Shown piece by piece: positions 26,262-35,733 of a stretch of 64,000 nt of DNA. Numbering within the stretch: position 1 is the first letter of the stretch; each line of letters starts with the position of its first letter. The translations under genes were made by a program, and so were the position numbers. The DNA comes from Chitinophagaceae bacterium (GTDB lineage Bacteria; Bacteroidota; Bacteroidia; Chitinophagales; Chitinophagaceae): the NCBI GenBank assembly GCA_016706055.1, contig JADJKL010000012.1:198114-262113 (forward strand). The letters run 5' to 3'. Below the pieces are notes generated by a model. That model was not told where the DNA came from, searched no databases, and worked only from the letters and a program-made list of their open reading frames with translations.

Positions 26262-28034
26262 GTTTAACTCAACTGCATTAATTACCTCTTTTGCTGACTG
26301 CAAGAGTGAATTTCTATCCTGCAATGGAGAAGCATTTGTGAATTGACCTGTTTCACATTCCGAAAGAATCATTTCAAGCTTATCAATTATTTCTTTCGAC
26401 AATCCTTTTTGTTCTACAGCGTAGATTAGTTTGTTTCTATTCATTTCACTTCCTTCTAGTTTAAAATTTTCAGCAAGGTATTTCCAAATCGAGTGATATA
26501 AACTGCTGTAAAACTGATTATCAACCGTCTCAATTAATTCAGTAGCTGGTTGTAAAATCTCATCTGCGTCTGGTCTTTCAAACAGTTCATCATTCACTCT
26601 AGAAACAGTATCTTTTCTTTTTCCAAACCAATAGATCAAAACAAGAAGAACAAATCCTATTACAATTCCGGCTGCAATACGGCTTGAAGTTTTATTAGCT
26701 TCTGCTATTGATGTTTTGCTCTTTGTTTCAACTGGGTTTACTCTCTGTTCTTCAGAAACATCAAACTTTACTGTGTTGGTTGAAATAGTTTTATAGCTAT
26801 TGCTGTCAATATCAAAATAATTAAATTGAATTGGTGGAACACTATGTTGCCCTCTCAAGGAACATACAAACGGAAATCGAAAAATTCGGGTTCCCGTTAA
26901 AGGAGAAATGCTCTTATCGAAATTGTCTTTAACAGTTGGTTCAAATGCATCAATTCCTTCAGGCCAGTTAATTGATGGCGCAGTCAGTTGAATAAAATTT
27001 CCAGTTCCACTGATGGTAACTTCCAGCATGCCCTCTTCATTTTTTGCCAAATCATCTTTCAATAAAGAAGCTGCAATAAAAAACCTACCAGCTGCACCAT
27101 TAAAATCAACAGGTTTATTCTTAGCTGGCGTTGGAGTTACATTGATTGTAACAGGCTCTGTGCTGATTGCTGTTTCATAGTAAACATCACTGGTATTTTC
27201 AGGTTCATCTGTATTGCCAAACATTCCTTCTGCTATTTCCTGTTCGGTTTTTCTACTAACGGCTGTTCTGGAAAACTCCACTCTGTTTCTTATTTCCATT
27301 GGATCGATGGTAAATATTCCTGCTTGCAAAGGGAATAATTGCACTTTACGAATAGTGTGTACATCAAATAGTTTTCCATTAATCTTTTCAGCAAACACTT
27401 CCTTGTCGGATAAATTGATCATATCAAAAACAGAAAATCCATAAAATCCGGGATTTTTTACAATATCAGATTTTGATTCAAGGCATGAATATAATTTGAA
27501 AGTAGCTAGTACCGACTCACCTGCATAACATGTTTTCTTATCAACCTGTACTTTTAAAAATAAATTCTCCTTAATCTTTTTATACGGATCTTCTCCCGGT
27601 CTTAAAAAGTAATTAGAAATTGAATTGTCATTTTCTTTTTTAGCAATTTGTATTGCTTCATTTTCTGAAATTACTATTAAGAAAACATTATTACTTTGAT
27701 AACTTCTGTTATTAACCGTTGCTTTAGCACCAAGTATTTCAAATTTTCCCGGCTTAATCGCTTCCAACGTATAAACAATATTGCTAATTCGATTTTGCCC
27801 GGTTACGGAAGCAGAGGTAGTGTTGTAAATATTTGGGCCAGTTATAATTCGGAAATTTTCAAAAACAGGTGGCTTAAAATCATCAACTACTTCTGCACCT
27901 TCAATAATGTATTGTACCTGGAAAGATGTGCCAGCAACCACTGGCCGTAATGGCACAACAGTGTTGAATGCAATTTGCGCCTTCAAGAAAAGGGGAAACA
28001 ACAATATCCCTGTTATTACAACAATTTTCTTCAT
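26253..28034 (-). CDS. batD: BatD family protein
   Basis: A 593-residue membrane-anchored protein of the Bacteroides aerotolerance (Bat) operon family. The signal peptide (MKKIVVITGILLFPLFLKAQ) is followed by beta-sandwich domains (VVPLRPVVAGTSFQVQYIIE; GPNIYNTTSASVTGQNRISN), one membrane helix near residues 450-468 (AAGIVIGFVLLVLIYWFGKR) and a C-terminal cytoplasmic region with TPR-like helices. In many genomes batD sits with batA, batB, batC and a MoxR ATPase; here none is adjacent, so this copy stands alone. It overlaps the response regulator gene tail to tail. Confidence 0.88.
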   Translation of the reverse strand: MKKIVVITGILLFPLFLKAQIAFNTVVPLRPVVAGTSFQVQYIIEGAEVVDDFKPPVFENFRIITGPNIYNTTSASVTGQNRISNIVYTLEAIKPGKFEILGAKATVNNRSYQSNNVFLIVISENEAIQIAKKENDNSISNYFLRPGEDPYKKIKENLFLKVQVDKKTCYAGESVLATFKLYSCLESKSDIVKNPGFYGFSVFDMINLSDKEVFAEKINGKLFDVHTIRKVQLFPLQAGIFTIDPMEIRNRVEFSRTAVSRKTEQEIAEGMFGNTDEPENTSDVYYETAISTEPVTINVTPTPAKNKPVDFNGAAGRFFIAASLLKDDLAKNEEGMLEVTISGTGNFIQLTAPSINWPEGIDAFEPTVKDNFDKSISPLTGTRIFRFPFVCSLRGQHSVPPIQFNYFDIDSNSYKTISTNTVKFDVSEEQRVNPVETKSKTSIAEANKTSSRIAAGIVIGFVLLVLIYWFGKRKDTVSRVNDELFERPDADEILQPATELIETVDNQFYSSLYHSIWKYLAENFKLEGSEMNRNKLIYAVEQKGLSKEIIDKLEMILSECETGQFTNASPLQDRNSLLQSAKEVINAVELNLL

Positions 28035-28117
28035 TGTTTATGCCGCTAATTTAGAATAGCAAATAGGAAGCCTTGATACTTATCTATATTAATGGGTTAA
28101 TTCGATTTTCAGTGGTG

Positions 28118-28816
28118 TTAAAGATCTCCCAACTGTGGCCGTATAACAATTTCTTCCACACAAGCCTGCGGAGAAAGCTCAGTTGCTGCATATACCATTT
28201 TTGCAATATCAGTTGCTTCCATGATTCGTTTGTCTGTATTATCAAAATCACCCCACGAATCAGTAAGTGCGGCTCCGGGTTGAACAGTTGTTACCTTGAT
28301 GCCATGTAGCTTCATCTCGTCCCGCAGGTTGATGCTAAATCCATTCATGGCAAACTTGCTAATGCTGTATGCTCCGCCATTATTATAAGCCTTCAATGCC
28401 GCAATGGAGCAAATATTAAATATATGGCCAGACTTTCTTTCCATCATTTTTGGCGAAAGCAATCTTGTAAGATGATAAGCACTGTAGAGATTTGTTTCGA
28501 TATGACTTTCTAAACTTCCTTCTGGTTCGTCCAAAACATTGCCCGGTTGAAATATTCCTGCGTTGTTAACCACTACGTCGGGAACAGCAACGAATAAACA
28601 CCAGTTTGCAAATGCAGCTACTTCTTCTTTCTTGCTAAGGTCAGCAGGTTTTGCTTTAATAGTAATCGCTGGAAATCGGGTTTGCAAATCTTCCATTGTC
28701 TTGTACAAATTCACTTCGCCTCTTGAGCATAAAAAAAGATTATGTCCATTTGCTGCAAATATTTCTCCAATTGCCTTTCCGATACCTTTTGAAGCTCCGG
28801 TAATAATAATGTTCAT
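28118..28816 (-). CDS. SDR family NAD(P)-dependent oxidoreductase
   Basis: A classical short-chain dehydrogenase of 232 residues when started at ATG 28816 (MNIIITGASKGIG, the TGxxxGIG cofactor motif). NNAG is present, as is the catalytic Ser-Tyr-Lys set (ICSIAALKAYNNGGAYSISK). The 20 extra residues of the longer frame (from 28876) lie across the start of the divergent nucleotidase gene and are rejected. It resembles 3-oxoacyl-ACP reductase-like SDRs; the substrate is unknown. Confidence 0.88.
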   Translation of the reverse strand: MNIIITGASKGIGKAIGEIFAANGHNLFLCSRGEVNLYKTMEDLQTRFPAITIKAKPADLSKKEEVAAFANWCLFVAVPDVVVNNAGIFQPGNVLDEPEGSLESHIETNLYSAYHLTRLLSPKMMERKSGHIFNICSIAALKAYNNGGAYSISKFAMNGFSINLRDEMKLHGIKVTTVQPGAALTDSWGDFDNTDKRIMEATDIAKMVYAATELSPQACVEEIVIRPQLGDL

Positions 28817-28865
28817 TGAAATTGAATATTGATTATTGAAAATTTCCAGTTTCCTTTGCAAATCT

Positions 28866-29573
28866 ATGAAGTACAAACATCTTTTCTTCGATCTGGATCA
28901 TACCATCTGGGATTTTGAAGCCAACAGTCGCACCACTTTAGTCGAATTATACGAAGAAATGAAGCTGAAGGAAAGAGGAGTGCATGATTTCGATCTGTTT
29001 CACAAAAACTATCTAGCACACAATGAAAGGCTTTGGGAACGATATAGAAAAGGCTTTGTAAAGCAGGAAGAACTAAGAGTAAAAAGAATGTGGCTCTCCT
29101 TACTCGATTTTAAAATTGCAGATGAGCCATTAGCCAAAAAAATGGGTGACCGTTTTCTGGAAATGCTGCCAACAAGAACAATACTATTTCCATACACCAT
29201 TGAAATACTCAATTACTTGACTGAAAAAAAATATGAATTACATCTCATCACCAATGGTTTTGAAAACACACAACATAGCAAGCTGAAACATTCAGGTTTG
29301 AGTCCTTATTTCAAACAAGTGATTACATCTGAAGGAAGCAATAGTCTTAAACCAAATAAAGAGATATTTGATTTTGCTTTTCAAAAAACAGGAGCAACTC
29401 CTGATGAAAGCATTATGATCGGCGATACAATGGAGGTTGATATTTTGGGTGCAATGAACGCAGGAATAGACCAAATTCATGTGAATCATCTAACCAATGA
29501 ACCTGAAAGCATCAATGGAAAACTGCCAACTCATACTGTTTATTCACTGAAAGAATTAGAAGGAATATTTTGA
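28866..29573 (+). CDS. HAD-family nucleotidase, YjjG type
   Basis: A 235-residue HAD phosphatase of the noncanonical pyrimidine nucleotidase (YjjG/YfnB) group, which removes abnormal nucleoside monophosphates. Motif I is FFDLDHTIWDF, motif II is LHLITNGFENTQ, motif III includes SLKPNKEIFDFAFQK and motif IV is IMIGDTMEVDILGAMNAG. ATG 28866 is chosen, with TTCCTTTG (near TAnnTTTG) 8 nt upstream; an earlier TTG at 28836 is unlikely. It is divergent from the SDR gene and converges on psd. Confidence 0.88.
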   Translation: MKYKHLFFDLDHTIWDFEANSRTTLVELYEEMKLKERGVHDFDLFHKNYLAHNERLWERYRKGFVKQEELRVKRMWLSLLDFKIADEPLAKKMGDRFLEMLPTRTILFPYTIEILNYLTEKKYELHLITNGFENTQHSKLKHSGLSPYFKQVITSEGSNSLKPNKEIFDFAFQKTGATPDESIMIGDTMEVDILGAMNAGIDQIHVNHLTNEPESINGKLPTHTVYSLKELEGIF

Positions 29574-29576
29574 GAA

Positions 29577-30233
29577 TTACCAAGTAGCAATAGTAGTAAC
29601 GCCGCCCTGTGGCTTATCTCCAATCTTTACATGAACTTTTGCATCTAAGGGAAGTAATAGATCAACTCTTGAGCCGAACTTTATAAAGCCCATTTCTTCG
29701 GTTTGCTTTACTTCTTGTCCGGCCTGTAAATAATTACAAATACGTTTTGCTAATGCTCCCGCAATTTGTTTTACCAAAATTTCTTTGCCATTCTTTTTAT
29801 AAACAACAGAATGTCTTTCGTTTTCTGTAGAGGATTTAGGATGCCATGCCACCAAATATTTCCCTTTATGATACTGGTTGTACACTACTTCGCCACTTAC
29901 CGGATTACGGTTTACATGTACATTCAACGGACTCATAAAAATAGAAACCTGTATACGGCGGTCGGTAAAATATTCATCGGCTTGCACTTCTTCAATCACT
30001 ACCACTTTACCATCTGCCGGGGCGATAATACCATTCTCTTCAATTGTTAGCTTACGGTTCGGTATTCTGAAAAAAGAAATAAGAAAAAGAAGAAGACCGA
30101 GTGTAGCAATAAACAGCAGCAGGCTTATTATTGGTAACGAGGAGCTCATAAAATAAAATGAGACAATATTGATGATGCCGAATAATATTACTCCGATGGC
30201 GATTGATTTATATCCTTCTTTGTGAATTGTCAT
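29577..30233 (-). CDS. psd: Phosphatidylserine decarboxylase family protein
   Basis: The 218-residue short (prokaryotic type II) decarboxylase that makes phosphatidylethanolamine. Two N-terminal membrane helices (about residues 10-55) are followed by the catalytic domain, with VSIFMSPLNVHVNRNPVSGE and the self-cleavage region MGFIKFGSRVDLLLPLDA, where cleavage at Gly-Ser would make the pyruvoyl cofactor. Promoter TATATTTG lies 17 nt upstream. The cdsA gene lies upstream on the same strand, so phospholipid synthesis genes are clustered here. Confidence 0.92.
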   Translation of the reverse strand: MTIHKEGYKSIAIGVILFGIINIVSFYFMSSSLPIISLLLFIATLGLLLFLISFFRIPNRKLTIEENGIIAPADGKVVVIEEVQADEYFTDRRIQVSIFMSPLNVHVNRNPVSGEVVYNQYHKGKYLVAWHPKSSTENERHSVVYKKNGKEILVKQIAGALAKRICNYLQAGQEVKQTEEMGFIKFGSRVDLLLPLDAKVHVKIGDKPQGGVTTIATW

Positions 30234-30250
30234 TACTAATCAGTTGTAGG

Positions 30251-30258
30251 CAAATATA
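30251..30258 (-). promoter_or_regulatory. TATATTTG promoter element for psd
   Basis: An exact TAnnTTTG element on the minus strand, 17 nt before ATG 30233, in the short gap after cdsA. Confidence 0.5.
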
Positions 30259-30310
30259 GTATGAAATGGGGAGTAGGGTTTGGGAAGTAGTTAGTAGGAC
30301 TTTAGATCAA

Positions 30311-31198
30311 CTATTTTATAAGAAATTGAACATACACCCAAACAAACGGTGTGGCCAATAATAAAGAATCAAACCTGTCTAAAAAACCACCATGGCCAGG
30401 CATTAAGGACCCGCTGTCTTTTACTCCTGTAGATCGTTTAAGTTTTGATTCTAATAAATCGCCAAAAGTACCGGTGATAGCAGCTATCAATGCAATTGAA
30501 CCGAATAAAAAGGCAATGGCAGTACTATTCATCGAATAGTGAACTTGAGGATACAAAAAAGCCATTACCACTACACACAGTATTACTCCCCCAATAGTTC
30601 CCTCCCATGTTTTTTTGGGCGATATCTTTGAAAGAGGTGTTTTACCAATAAATGATCCAACAATATAAGCCATGGTGTCATTAATCCAGATACTTGCTAT
30701 AATTATTAACGGAAGAAAGTATCCTGTAATAAAAACTATAGTGCTGCTTACACGAATAGTAAAGTCGTTATATAAATCCATCATCAATCCCCAACACAAA
30801 GAAATATATAACACTCCTAACACAGCATAGCCAAATGCTTTTACATTAATTGGGTTCTTTTGAAATATACCAGCTAGTAATAATGCAAATCCTGCTGCCG
30901 AAACGGGCAGTGAAATATTTTCTTTTAATCCATAACCACTGATATGATAAGCCGGGCTACAAAACCAAAGCATGATGCCATAGCCCATCACCATCAATCC
31001 TAATTTGGTATAAGCATGAAACGAAGTTGAATGTATTTTTTCCGTCAGTTTCAAATATTCCCACCAGCACCCAAAATGAATGATGGAAAATAAAACAAGA
31101 AAGCTCCATTGATTCCATAGCAATCCAGCCAGCATAATAGCTACAAATACTATTGCCGTTAATGCTCTGGTGCGAAAGGTTTGAATATTAAATGCCAT
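30311..31198 (-). CDS. cdsA: Phosphatidate cytidylyltransferase
   Basis: The 295-residue integral membrane enzyme that makes CDP-diacylglycerol. About eight membrane helices are visible and the C-terminal signature matches the CdsA pattern: ESKLKRSTGVKDSGSLMPGH followed by GGFLDRFDSLL. It begins 15 bp after the CPBP protease gene on the same strand and lies upstream of psd, the next step but one in phosphatidylethanolamine synthesis. Confidence 0.95.
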   Translation of the reverse strand: MAFNIQTFRTRALTAIVFVAIMLAGLLWNQWSFLVLFSIIHFGCWWEYLKLTEKIHSTSFHAYTKLGLMVMGYGIMLWFCSPAYHISGYGLKENISLPVSAAGFALLLAGIFQKNPINVKAFGYAVLGVLYISLCWGLMMDLYNDFTIRVSSTIVFITGYFLPLIIIASIWINDTMAYIVGSFIGKTPLSKISPKKTWEGTIGGVILCVVVMAFLYPQVHYSMNSTAIAFLFGSIALIAAITGTFGDLLESKLKRSTGVKDSGSLMPGHGGFLDRFDSLLLATPFVWVYVQFLIK

Positions 31199-31213
31199 GA
31201 ATTAATTAAATCA

Positions 31214-32168
31214 TTAATAGAATGGTGTGTTGCGCAAACTTTCATCTTTGCCCGCAGGAGGAGTTTCTTCTGCCGGCTTCACTGTTATTTTTTTAAAAAA
31301 ATAAAACAAAGCAATTAAAATCGGCAAGGCAAATATGCCATACCAAGAAGCATCGCCTGAATCATTCATGGCGTCTGCCACCGATTTACCATTCATTTTA
31401 GTAGCATAAACTGCAGAAATAGCAATTGCATTATTAATAAAGTGAGCCAGTATACTTAGCCAAAGTTTTCCTGAATAATGATAGATGGCACCAAGCATCA
31501 TTCCCAGAAAAACTCTTGATAAAAATCCATAGAAAGAAAAATGCGCCGCACTGAAAAGTATGCTTACAATAATAATTGCCAGCCATGGATTTTTTGTTGC
31601 ACGGGATAAAAAATTTTGAAGACCGCCACGAAACAAAGCTTCTTCGCACAATGCAGGCAAAAAAGCCATAATGAAAATGGCGAGCAGGTATTCACCAAAA
31701 TTATTCAGGCTTAAAATGGCGGAAGCTTGTTTTATATAATCCGCCTCCATTTTATCAAACCTTACTTTCCACGAAGCATCAACTGGAATATGCTGATTAA
31801 AATAAGCAAGCCCTGCCGATACAAATAAGGCTGTTATTACAATTGCAAACACAACACTTATTTCCCGCCATTTTATCGTTCCTTTAAATCCTAATAACTT
31901 CATCGGTCGTCTGTTCAAGATCTGCGCAGTCAATAATACAGGCAATAAAAATCCTACAACCGCAGTAATTATTTGAATCACTTTTACAGCATTGCTGTTT
32001 GCAGGATTCGTCATTCCTTCTTCAATATTTAAAGCACTTTCTCCCGTCATCGCTGTCCATATTGGGAATACTAAGCAGACCCGCCAAAATGGTGCTGGCC
32101 ACTACAAAAGCTATAAGCATAAAAAATCCGGCTAAATAAGAAATGCCTTTTGAATTACTATCGTACAT
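31214..32168 (-). CDS. CPBP family intramembrane metalloprotease, frameshifted as sequenced
   Basis: A CAAX-prenyl-protease-like membrane protein; bacterial members (Abi/CPBP) are glutamic-type or metalloproteases with mostly unknown targets. The core motifs are EEALFRGGLQNFL (EExxxR) and the later ILAHFINNAIAI. From ATG 32168 the frame reads MYDSNSKGISYLAGFFMLIA with a first membrane helix, then breaks at CCC (minus strand; 32064-32066). With one C fewer it reads SIPIWTAMTGESALN and joins the downstream frame. So the protein should be about 318 residues, with an N-terminal helix lost from the 32050 start. It precedes cdsA by 15 bp. Confidence 0.88.
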
Positions 32169-32308
32169 AAACTTTGGCGATTAAAATGTAAATTTGCAGG
32201 CTCAATAATAATAAACAAATTCCCATCTGAGATGGGATGACCCGCCTCCCCTTAAAGTTTTGAAAATTAAGGTAGTCGGGCAAGCAAAAATAGGTAATTA
32301 CAGTTTGA

Positions 32309-33346
32309 ATGGTACGCATAGACAACATACAACTTCCTGACTTTCCGCTCCTTCTGGCGCCGATGGAGGATGTGAGTGATCCGCCTTTCCGGGCTGTTTG
32401 CAAGGATAAAGGTGCTGATTTGATGTACACCGAATTTATTTCCAGTGAAGGATTGATTAGGGATGCCATCAAAAGTCGAAAAAAACTCGACATTTTTGAT
32501 TACGAAAGACCTGTTGGTATACAAATTTTTGGAGGCGATGAAGACAGCCTTGCGATGGCCGCAAAGATTGTTGAAGTAACAAACCCTGATTTGCTCGACA
32601 TCAATTTCGGTTGCCCTGTAAAAAAAGTAGCATTGAAAGGTGCTGGTGCCGGTGTATTAAAAGATGTTGATTTAATGGTTCGCTTAACAGACGCTGTTGT
32701 AAAATCTACGTCGTTACCTGTTACAGTAAAAACAAGATTGGGCTGGGATGATAACACAAGAAATATTGAAGAAGTAGCAGAACGTTTACAGGATGTTGGT
32801 ATAAAGGCTTTGGCGATTCATGGTCGTACCCGTTGCCAGATGTATAAAGGCGAAGCTGATTGGTCGCTGATTGCAAAAGTGAAAAACAATCCAAGAATGA
32901 AGATTCCGATTTTTGGAAATGGCGATATTGATTCTCCAGAAAAAGCAGTTGAATATAAAAACCGATATGGTGTTGATGGCATTATGATTGGCCGTGCTGC
33001 TATCGGTTATCCGTGGATATTTAATGAGATAAAACATTTTATTAAAACAGGTGAGCATTTACCATCTCCTACTATTGCAGATCGCATTGCAGTATGCAGA
33101 AAACACCTGAATTTTTCTGTGCAATGGAAAGGACCTGTTGTAGGCATCAATGAAATGCGCCGACACTATGCTAATTATTTAAAAGGATTGCCCAATATAA
33201 AAGAATTTCGCACCAGGCTTGTTACGTTACCTACAGAAGAACAAATAAATGAAGTGCTAAATGAAGTAGCTATAACCTACGAAGGATTTGAGGTGGAAAA
33301 AACTCCGATTGAGTTAATTAACTACCATGAAAAATGTCCTGTATAG
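32309..33346 (+). CDS. dusB: tRNA-dihydrouridine synthase
   Basis: A 345-residue FMN-dependent enzyme reducing uridines in tRNA. Visible are the FMN-barrel start LLLAPMEDVSDPPFRAVCKD, the catalytic Cys in DINFGCPVKKVALKGAGAG, VKTRLGWD, AIHGRTRCQMYKGEADW, and IFGNGDIDSP followed by GVDGIMIGRAAIGYPWIFNE. The order and C-terminal helical domain fit DusB. An imperfect TACAGTTTG element lies 2-3 nt before the start. It is followed by a convergent small membrane gene. Confidence 0.93.
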   Translation: MVRIDNIQLPDFPLLLAPMEDVSDPPFRAVCKDKGADLMYTEFISSEGLIRDAIKSRKKLDIFDYERPVGIQIFGGDEDSLAMAAKIVEVTNPDLLDINFGCPVKKVALKGAGAGVLKDVDLMVRLTDAVVKSTSLPVTVKTRLGWDDNTRNIEEVAERLQDVGIKALAIHGRTRCQMYKGEADWSLIAKVKNNPRMKIPIFGNGDIDSPEKAVEYKNRYGVDGIMIGRAAIGYPWIFNEIKHFIKTGEHLPSPTIADRIAVCRKHLNFSVQWKGPVVGINEMRRHYANYLKGLPNIKEFRTRLVTLPTEEQINEVLNEVAITYEGFEVEKTPIELINYHEKCPV

Positions 33347-33362
33347 AGTCGGGACGAAACAA

Positions 33363-33608
33363 CTAAGTCATCTTAATTCTCATAGCTCTCATCATCCCAT
33401 AAATAGAAACTAACATCCAAGTTCCTTCCAAAATAACAAAAGGCCAGTAATTAATCAATAAAGATGCATAACAGGCAAGGCCTGCACCAATAATATTCAA
33501 TACAAAATAAAGCTTGCCATCATTCTTAATTAGTTTTTCTGTGCCCAGAAAATAAGCCATCAAAATAAGACCTACACCAATTGAGCCGATAATATCATTG
33601 TACATCAT
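33363..33608 (-). CDS. Small membrane protein, CBU_0592 type
   Basis: An 81-residue protein with three predicted membrane helices (about residues 8-21, 33-50 and 53-70); the pattern GSIGVGLILMAYFLG, then LNIIGAGLACYASLLINYWP and VLEGTWMLVSIYG, matches the CBU_0592-like family, whose function is unknown. It lies 18 bp after gpx on the same strand and may be co-transcribed. Confidence 0.72.
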   Translation of the reverse strand: MMYNDIIGSIGVGLILMAYFLGTEKLIKNDGKLYFVLNIIGAGLACYASLLINYWPFVILEGTWMLVSIYGMMRAMRIKMT

Positions 33609-33626
33609 AAAAATAAATTTTTCAGA

Positions 33627-34321
33627 TTATTCATTAATTGCTTTCACCACATCATTATCAAGTGGTGAAATGGAAGGCCCGAAATAATTGGTCAGCACTC
33701 CATTCTCATTCACAATGTATTTTGTAAAGTTCCAGGTCGGAGGTTTTGCATTCCAACCGTTCATAGTTGAGTCTGTTAGCCATTGATATGCCAAATTTTG
33801 TTCCAGTGTTTTTACAACCGAACTTTTTTGCATCAATGGGAATGTAACGCCGTAATTTTTTTTACAAAACGAAGCTATCTCTTCATCAGTTCCTTTTCCT
33901 GTTCTTTAAAATCGTTAGCTGGAAATCCCAGAACAATCAACTTGTCTTTGTAGTCATCAGCCAACTTTTGCAGGTCAGTGTATTGATTGGTGTAACCACA
34001 ATCACTGGCAGTGTTAACCAACATTACTTTCTTTCCTTTTAGGTCGGCAAAATCAAGTGTATCACCATTATTTAATAGTCCTTTCAGCGAATAAAAAGAA
34101 ACTGGTGGTTGTTTATTTCCCCCAAGTTCTTTTGTGTTCTTTCCGGTAAGTTTTGTGAACCACATCAATGCCGGATAAACTGCTTTTAATAATTTTTGCC
34201 TGTATGTCATATTTATAGAATTACGATTTACAATTTCTACATAAACAGCGAATGCTGCTATTAATACTAGTAGAACAATTATAAATCGTTTTAGTTTTTC
34301 ATTTTCCCCTTGTGGGATCAC
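33627..34321 (-). CDS. Glutathione peroxidase family protein, frameshifted as sequenced
   Basis: A thiol peroxidase of the Cys-GPx family that detoxifies hydroperoxides, probably with thioredoxin. It starts at GTG 34321, overlapping the stop of the aldehyde dehydrogenase (GTGA), with an N-terminal membrane anchor (residues about 10-27). The peroxidatic motif is NTASDCGYTNQYTDLQ, and VLGFPANDFKEQE follows. The frame breaks after KEQEK near 33891; one more A or G gives EKGTDEEIASFCKKNYGVTF and joins the downstream frame with KPPTWNFTKYIVNENG, where the conserved Trp lies. Probably functional in the living cell. Confidence 0.9.
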
Positions 34322-35691
34322 TTTATTATCTTTTTAAACAAACCTAGTTTGCCTTTGAATGGCGGGTATTTTATATTCGGGTCAAACCAAGTTGGTGTTT
34401 TCATTACTGCCTTTTTATGGCTGAATGTGTCAAAAGAAAAATGCCCATGATAATTTCCCATTCCACTAAATCCTCTTCCACCAAAAGGTAGATTATGATT
34501 AGTTAAATGCCAGCTTGAATTATTGACACAGGAACCTCCAGCAGGAACGGCTTTCAACCAGTCATTTTCTTTTTCGTTGTTCGATGTATAAACATAAAAT
34601 GAAAGTGGATTTGGGTGCTGTTGCATAATTTTCAAAGCTTCTTCCTTTTCATTAAAAGAAAATATGGGCAGTATCGGCCCAAATATCTCATCTTTCATTA
34701 CATCTGCATTCAATGAAACATCAGTAAGCAAGGTTGGTTCGATAAATAATTTTTCTTTATCCGTACGTCCGCCATGTGCTATTTTCCCTTGCTGCAAATA
34801 ATTACTCAATCGGTCAAATTGCTTTTCATTAATAATCTTCCCGTAATTATAACTTTCTTCTGGTGTTGAACTAAAAAAGTTTTCGATCGATTCCTTCATT
34901 GCACTAACGAATTTTTCTTTTGCCGATTCATGTACCAATACATAATCCGGCGCCACACTCATTTGTCCGGCATTGGAAAATTTTGTCATCGCAATTCTTC
35001 GGGCGGCCACTTTTATATTCGCATCACTTTCCACTACACAAGGGCTTTTACCGCCAAGCTCTAACGTAACAGGTGTTAATTTCTCCGCTGCCATTTTATA
35101 AATAATTTTACCTACGGCTGTACTACCTGTATAAAATACATGGTCGAAAGTAAAATTGTTCATCATTTCAGGAATAACAACTGCTCCATCACCTTGCACA
35201 TATAAAATATATTCCTTTGGAAAAGTTTCTTCAATAATTTTTTTCATCACGGCATCGGTGGCAGGTGCAAATTCACTTGGCTTTAATACAACACAATTAC
35301 CAGCAGCAATAGCGCCGATTAATGGGTTTATCAATAATTGAAAAGGATAGTTCCAAGGAGCAATAATCAATACAATACCTAATGGTTCAGAGTGAATGCG
35401 GCTTCTTGATGGCAGGTTTAATAAATTGGTAGAAACCCGTTTTGGTTTCATCCACTTCCCTAATTTTTTTATGGCAGTGTTTAGTTCTGAAATAACCATT
35501 CCCGTTTCTGTTACCCACACTTCTTCAGGGCTTTTTTTTAAATCAGTATATAAAGCATCGTATAAATCTTGCTCATGTTTTAAAATAGAAGATTTCAACT
35601 TGTTAAGCTGCTCTTTTCGAAAAGCATATGATTGAGTATTGCCGCTATTAAAGTAGTTCCTTAAATTTTCAAGGTTTGAAATGTCTGCCAT
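34318..35691 (-). CDS. Aldehyde dehydrogenase family protein with Ser at the catalytic Cys position
   Basis: A 457-residue class 3-type aldehyde dehydrogenase. ATG 35691 gives MADISNLENLRN; the longer frame to 35889 would overlap the start of tadA and its promoter and is rejected. Visible are APWNYPFQLL (cofactor region), FYTGSTAVGK and the general-base Glu in TLELGGKSPCVV (E211). The catalytic Cys motif, normally GQTCVAPDY, reads GQMSVAPDY (S245, codon 34957-34959), so the usual thioester chemistry seems lost. Promoter TAGATTTG (35718-35725, minus) is upstream. gpx overlaps its end by 4 bp. Confidence 0.9.
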   Translation of the reverse strand: MADISNLENLRNYFNSGNTQSYAFRKEQLNKLKSSILKHEQDLYDALYTDLKKSPEEVWVTETGMVISELNTAIKKLGKWMKPKRVSTNLLNLPSRSRIHSEPLGIVLIIAPWNYPFQLLINPLIGAIAAGNCVVLKPSEFAPATDAVMKKIIEETFPKEYILYVQGDGAVVIPEMMNNFTFDHVFYTGSTAVGKIIYKMAAEKLTPVTLELGGKSPCVVESDANIKVAARRIAMTKFSNAGQMSVAPDYVLVHESAKEKFVSAMKESIENFFSSTPEESYNYGKIINEKQFDRLSNYLQQGKIAHGGRTDKEKLFIEPTLLTDVSLNADVMKDEIFGPILPIFSFNEKEEALKIMQQHPNPLSFYVYTSNNEKENDWLKAVPAGGSCVNNSSWHLTNHNLPFGGRGFSGMGNYHGHFSFDTFSHKKAVMKTPTWFDPNIKYPPFKGKLGLFKKIIK

Positions 35692-35717
35692 TAATTCTAA
35701 TTTTATACCAAGGTAAT

Positions 35718-35725
35718 CAAATCTA
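35718..35725 (-). promoter_or_regulatory. TAGATTTG promoter element for the aldehyde dehydrogenase
   Basis: An exact TAnnTTTG element on the minus strand, 26 nt before ATG 35691 in the divergent gap with tadA. Confidence 0.5.
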
Positions 35726-35733
35726 CATTCTTC

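Noticed and set aside
28836..28876. Extended starts of the SDR and nucleotidase genes
   Set aside because: The two extended frames would overlap each other; the shorter ATG starts (28816 and 28866) match family N-termini.
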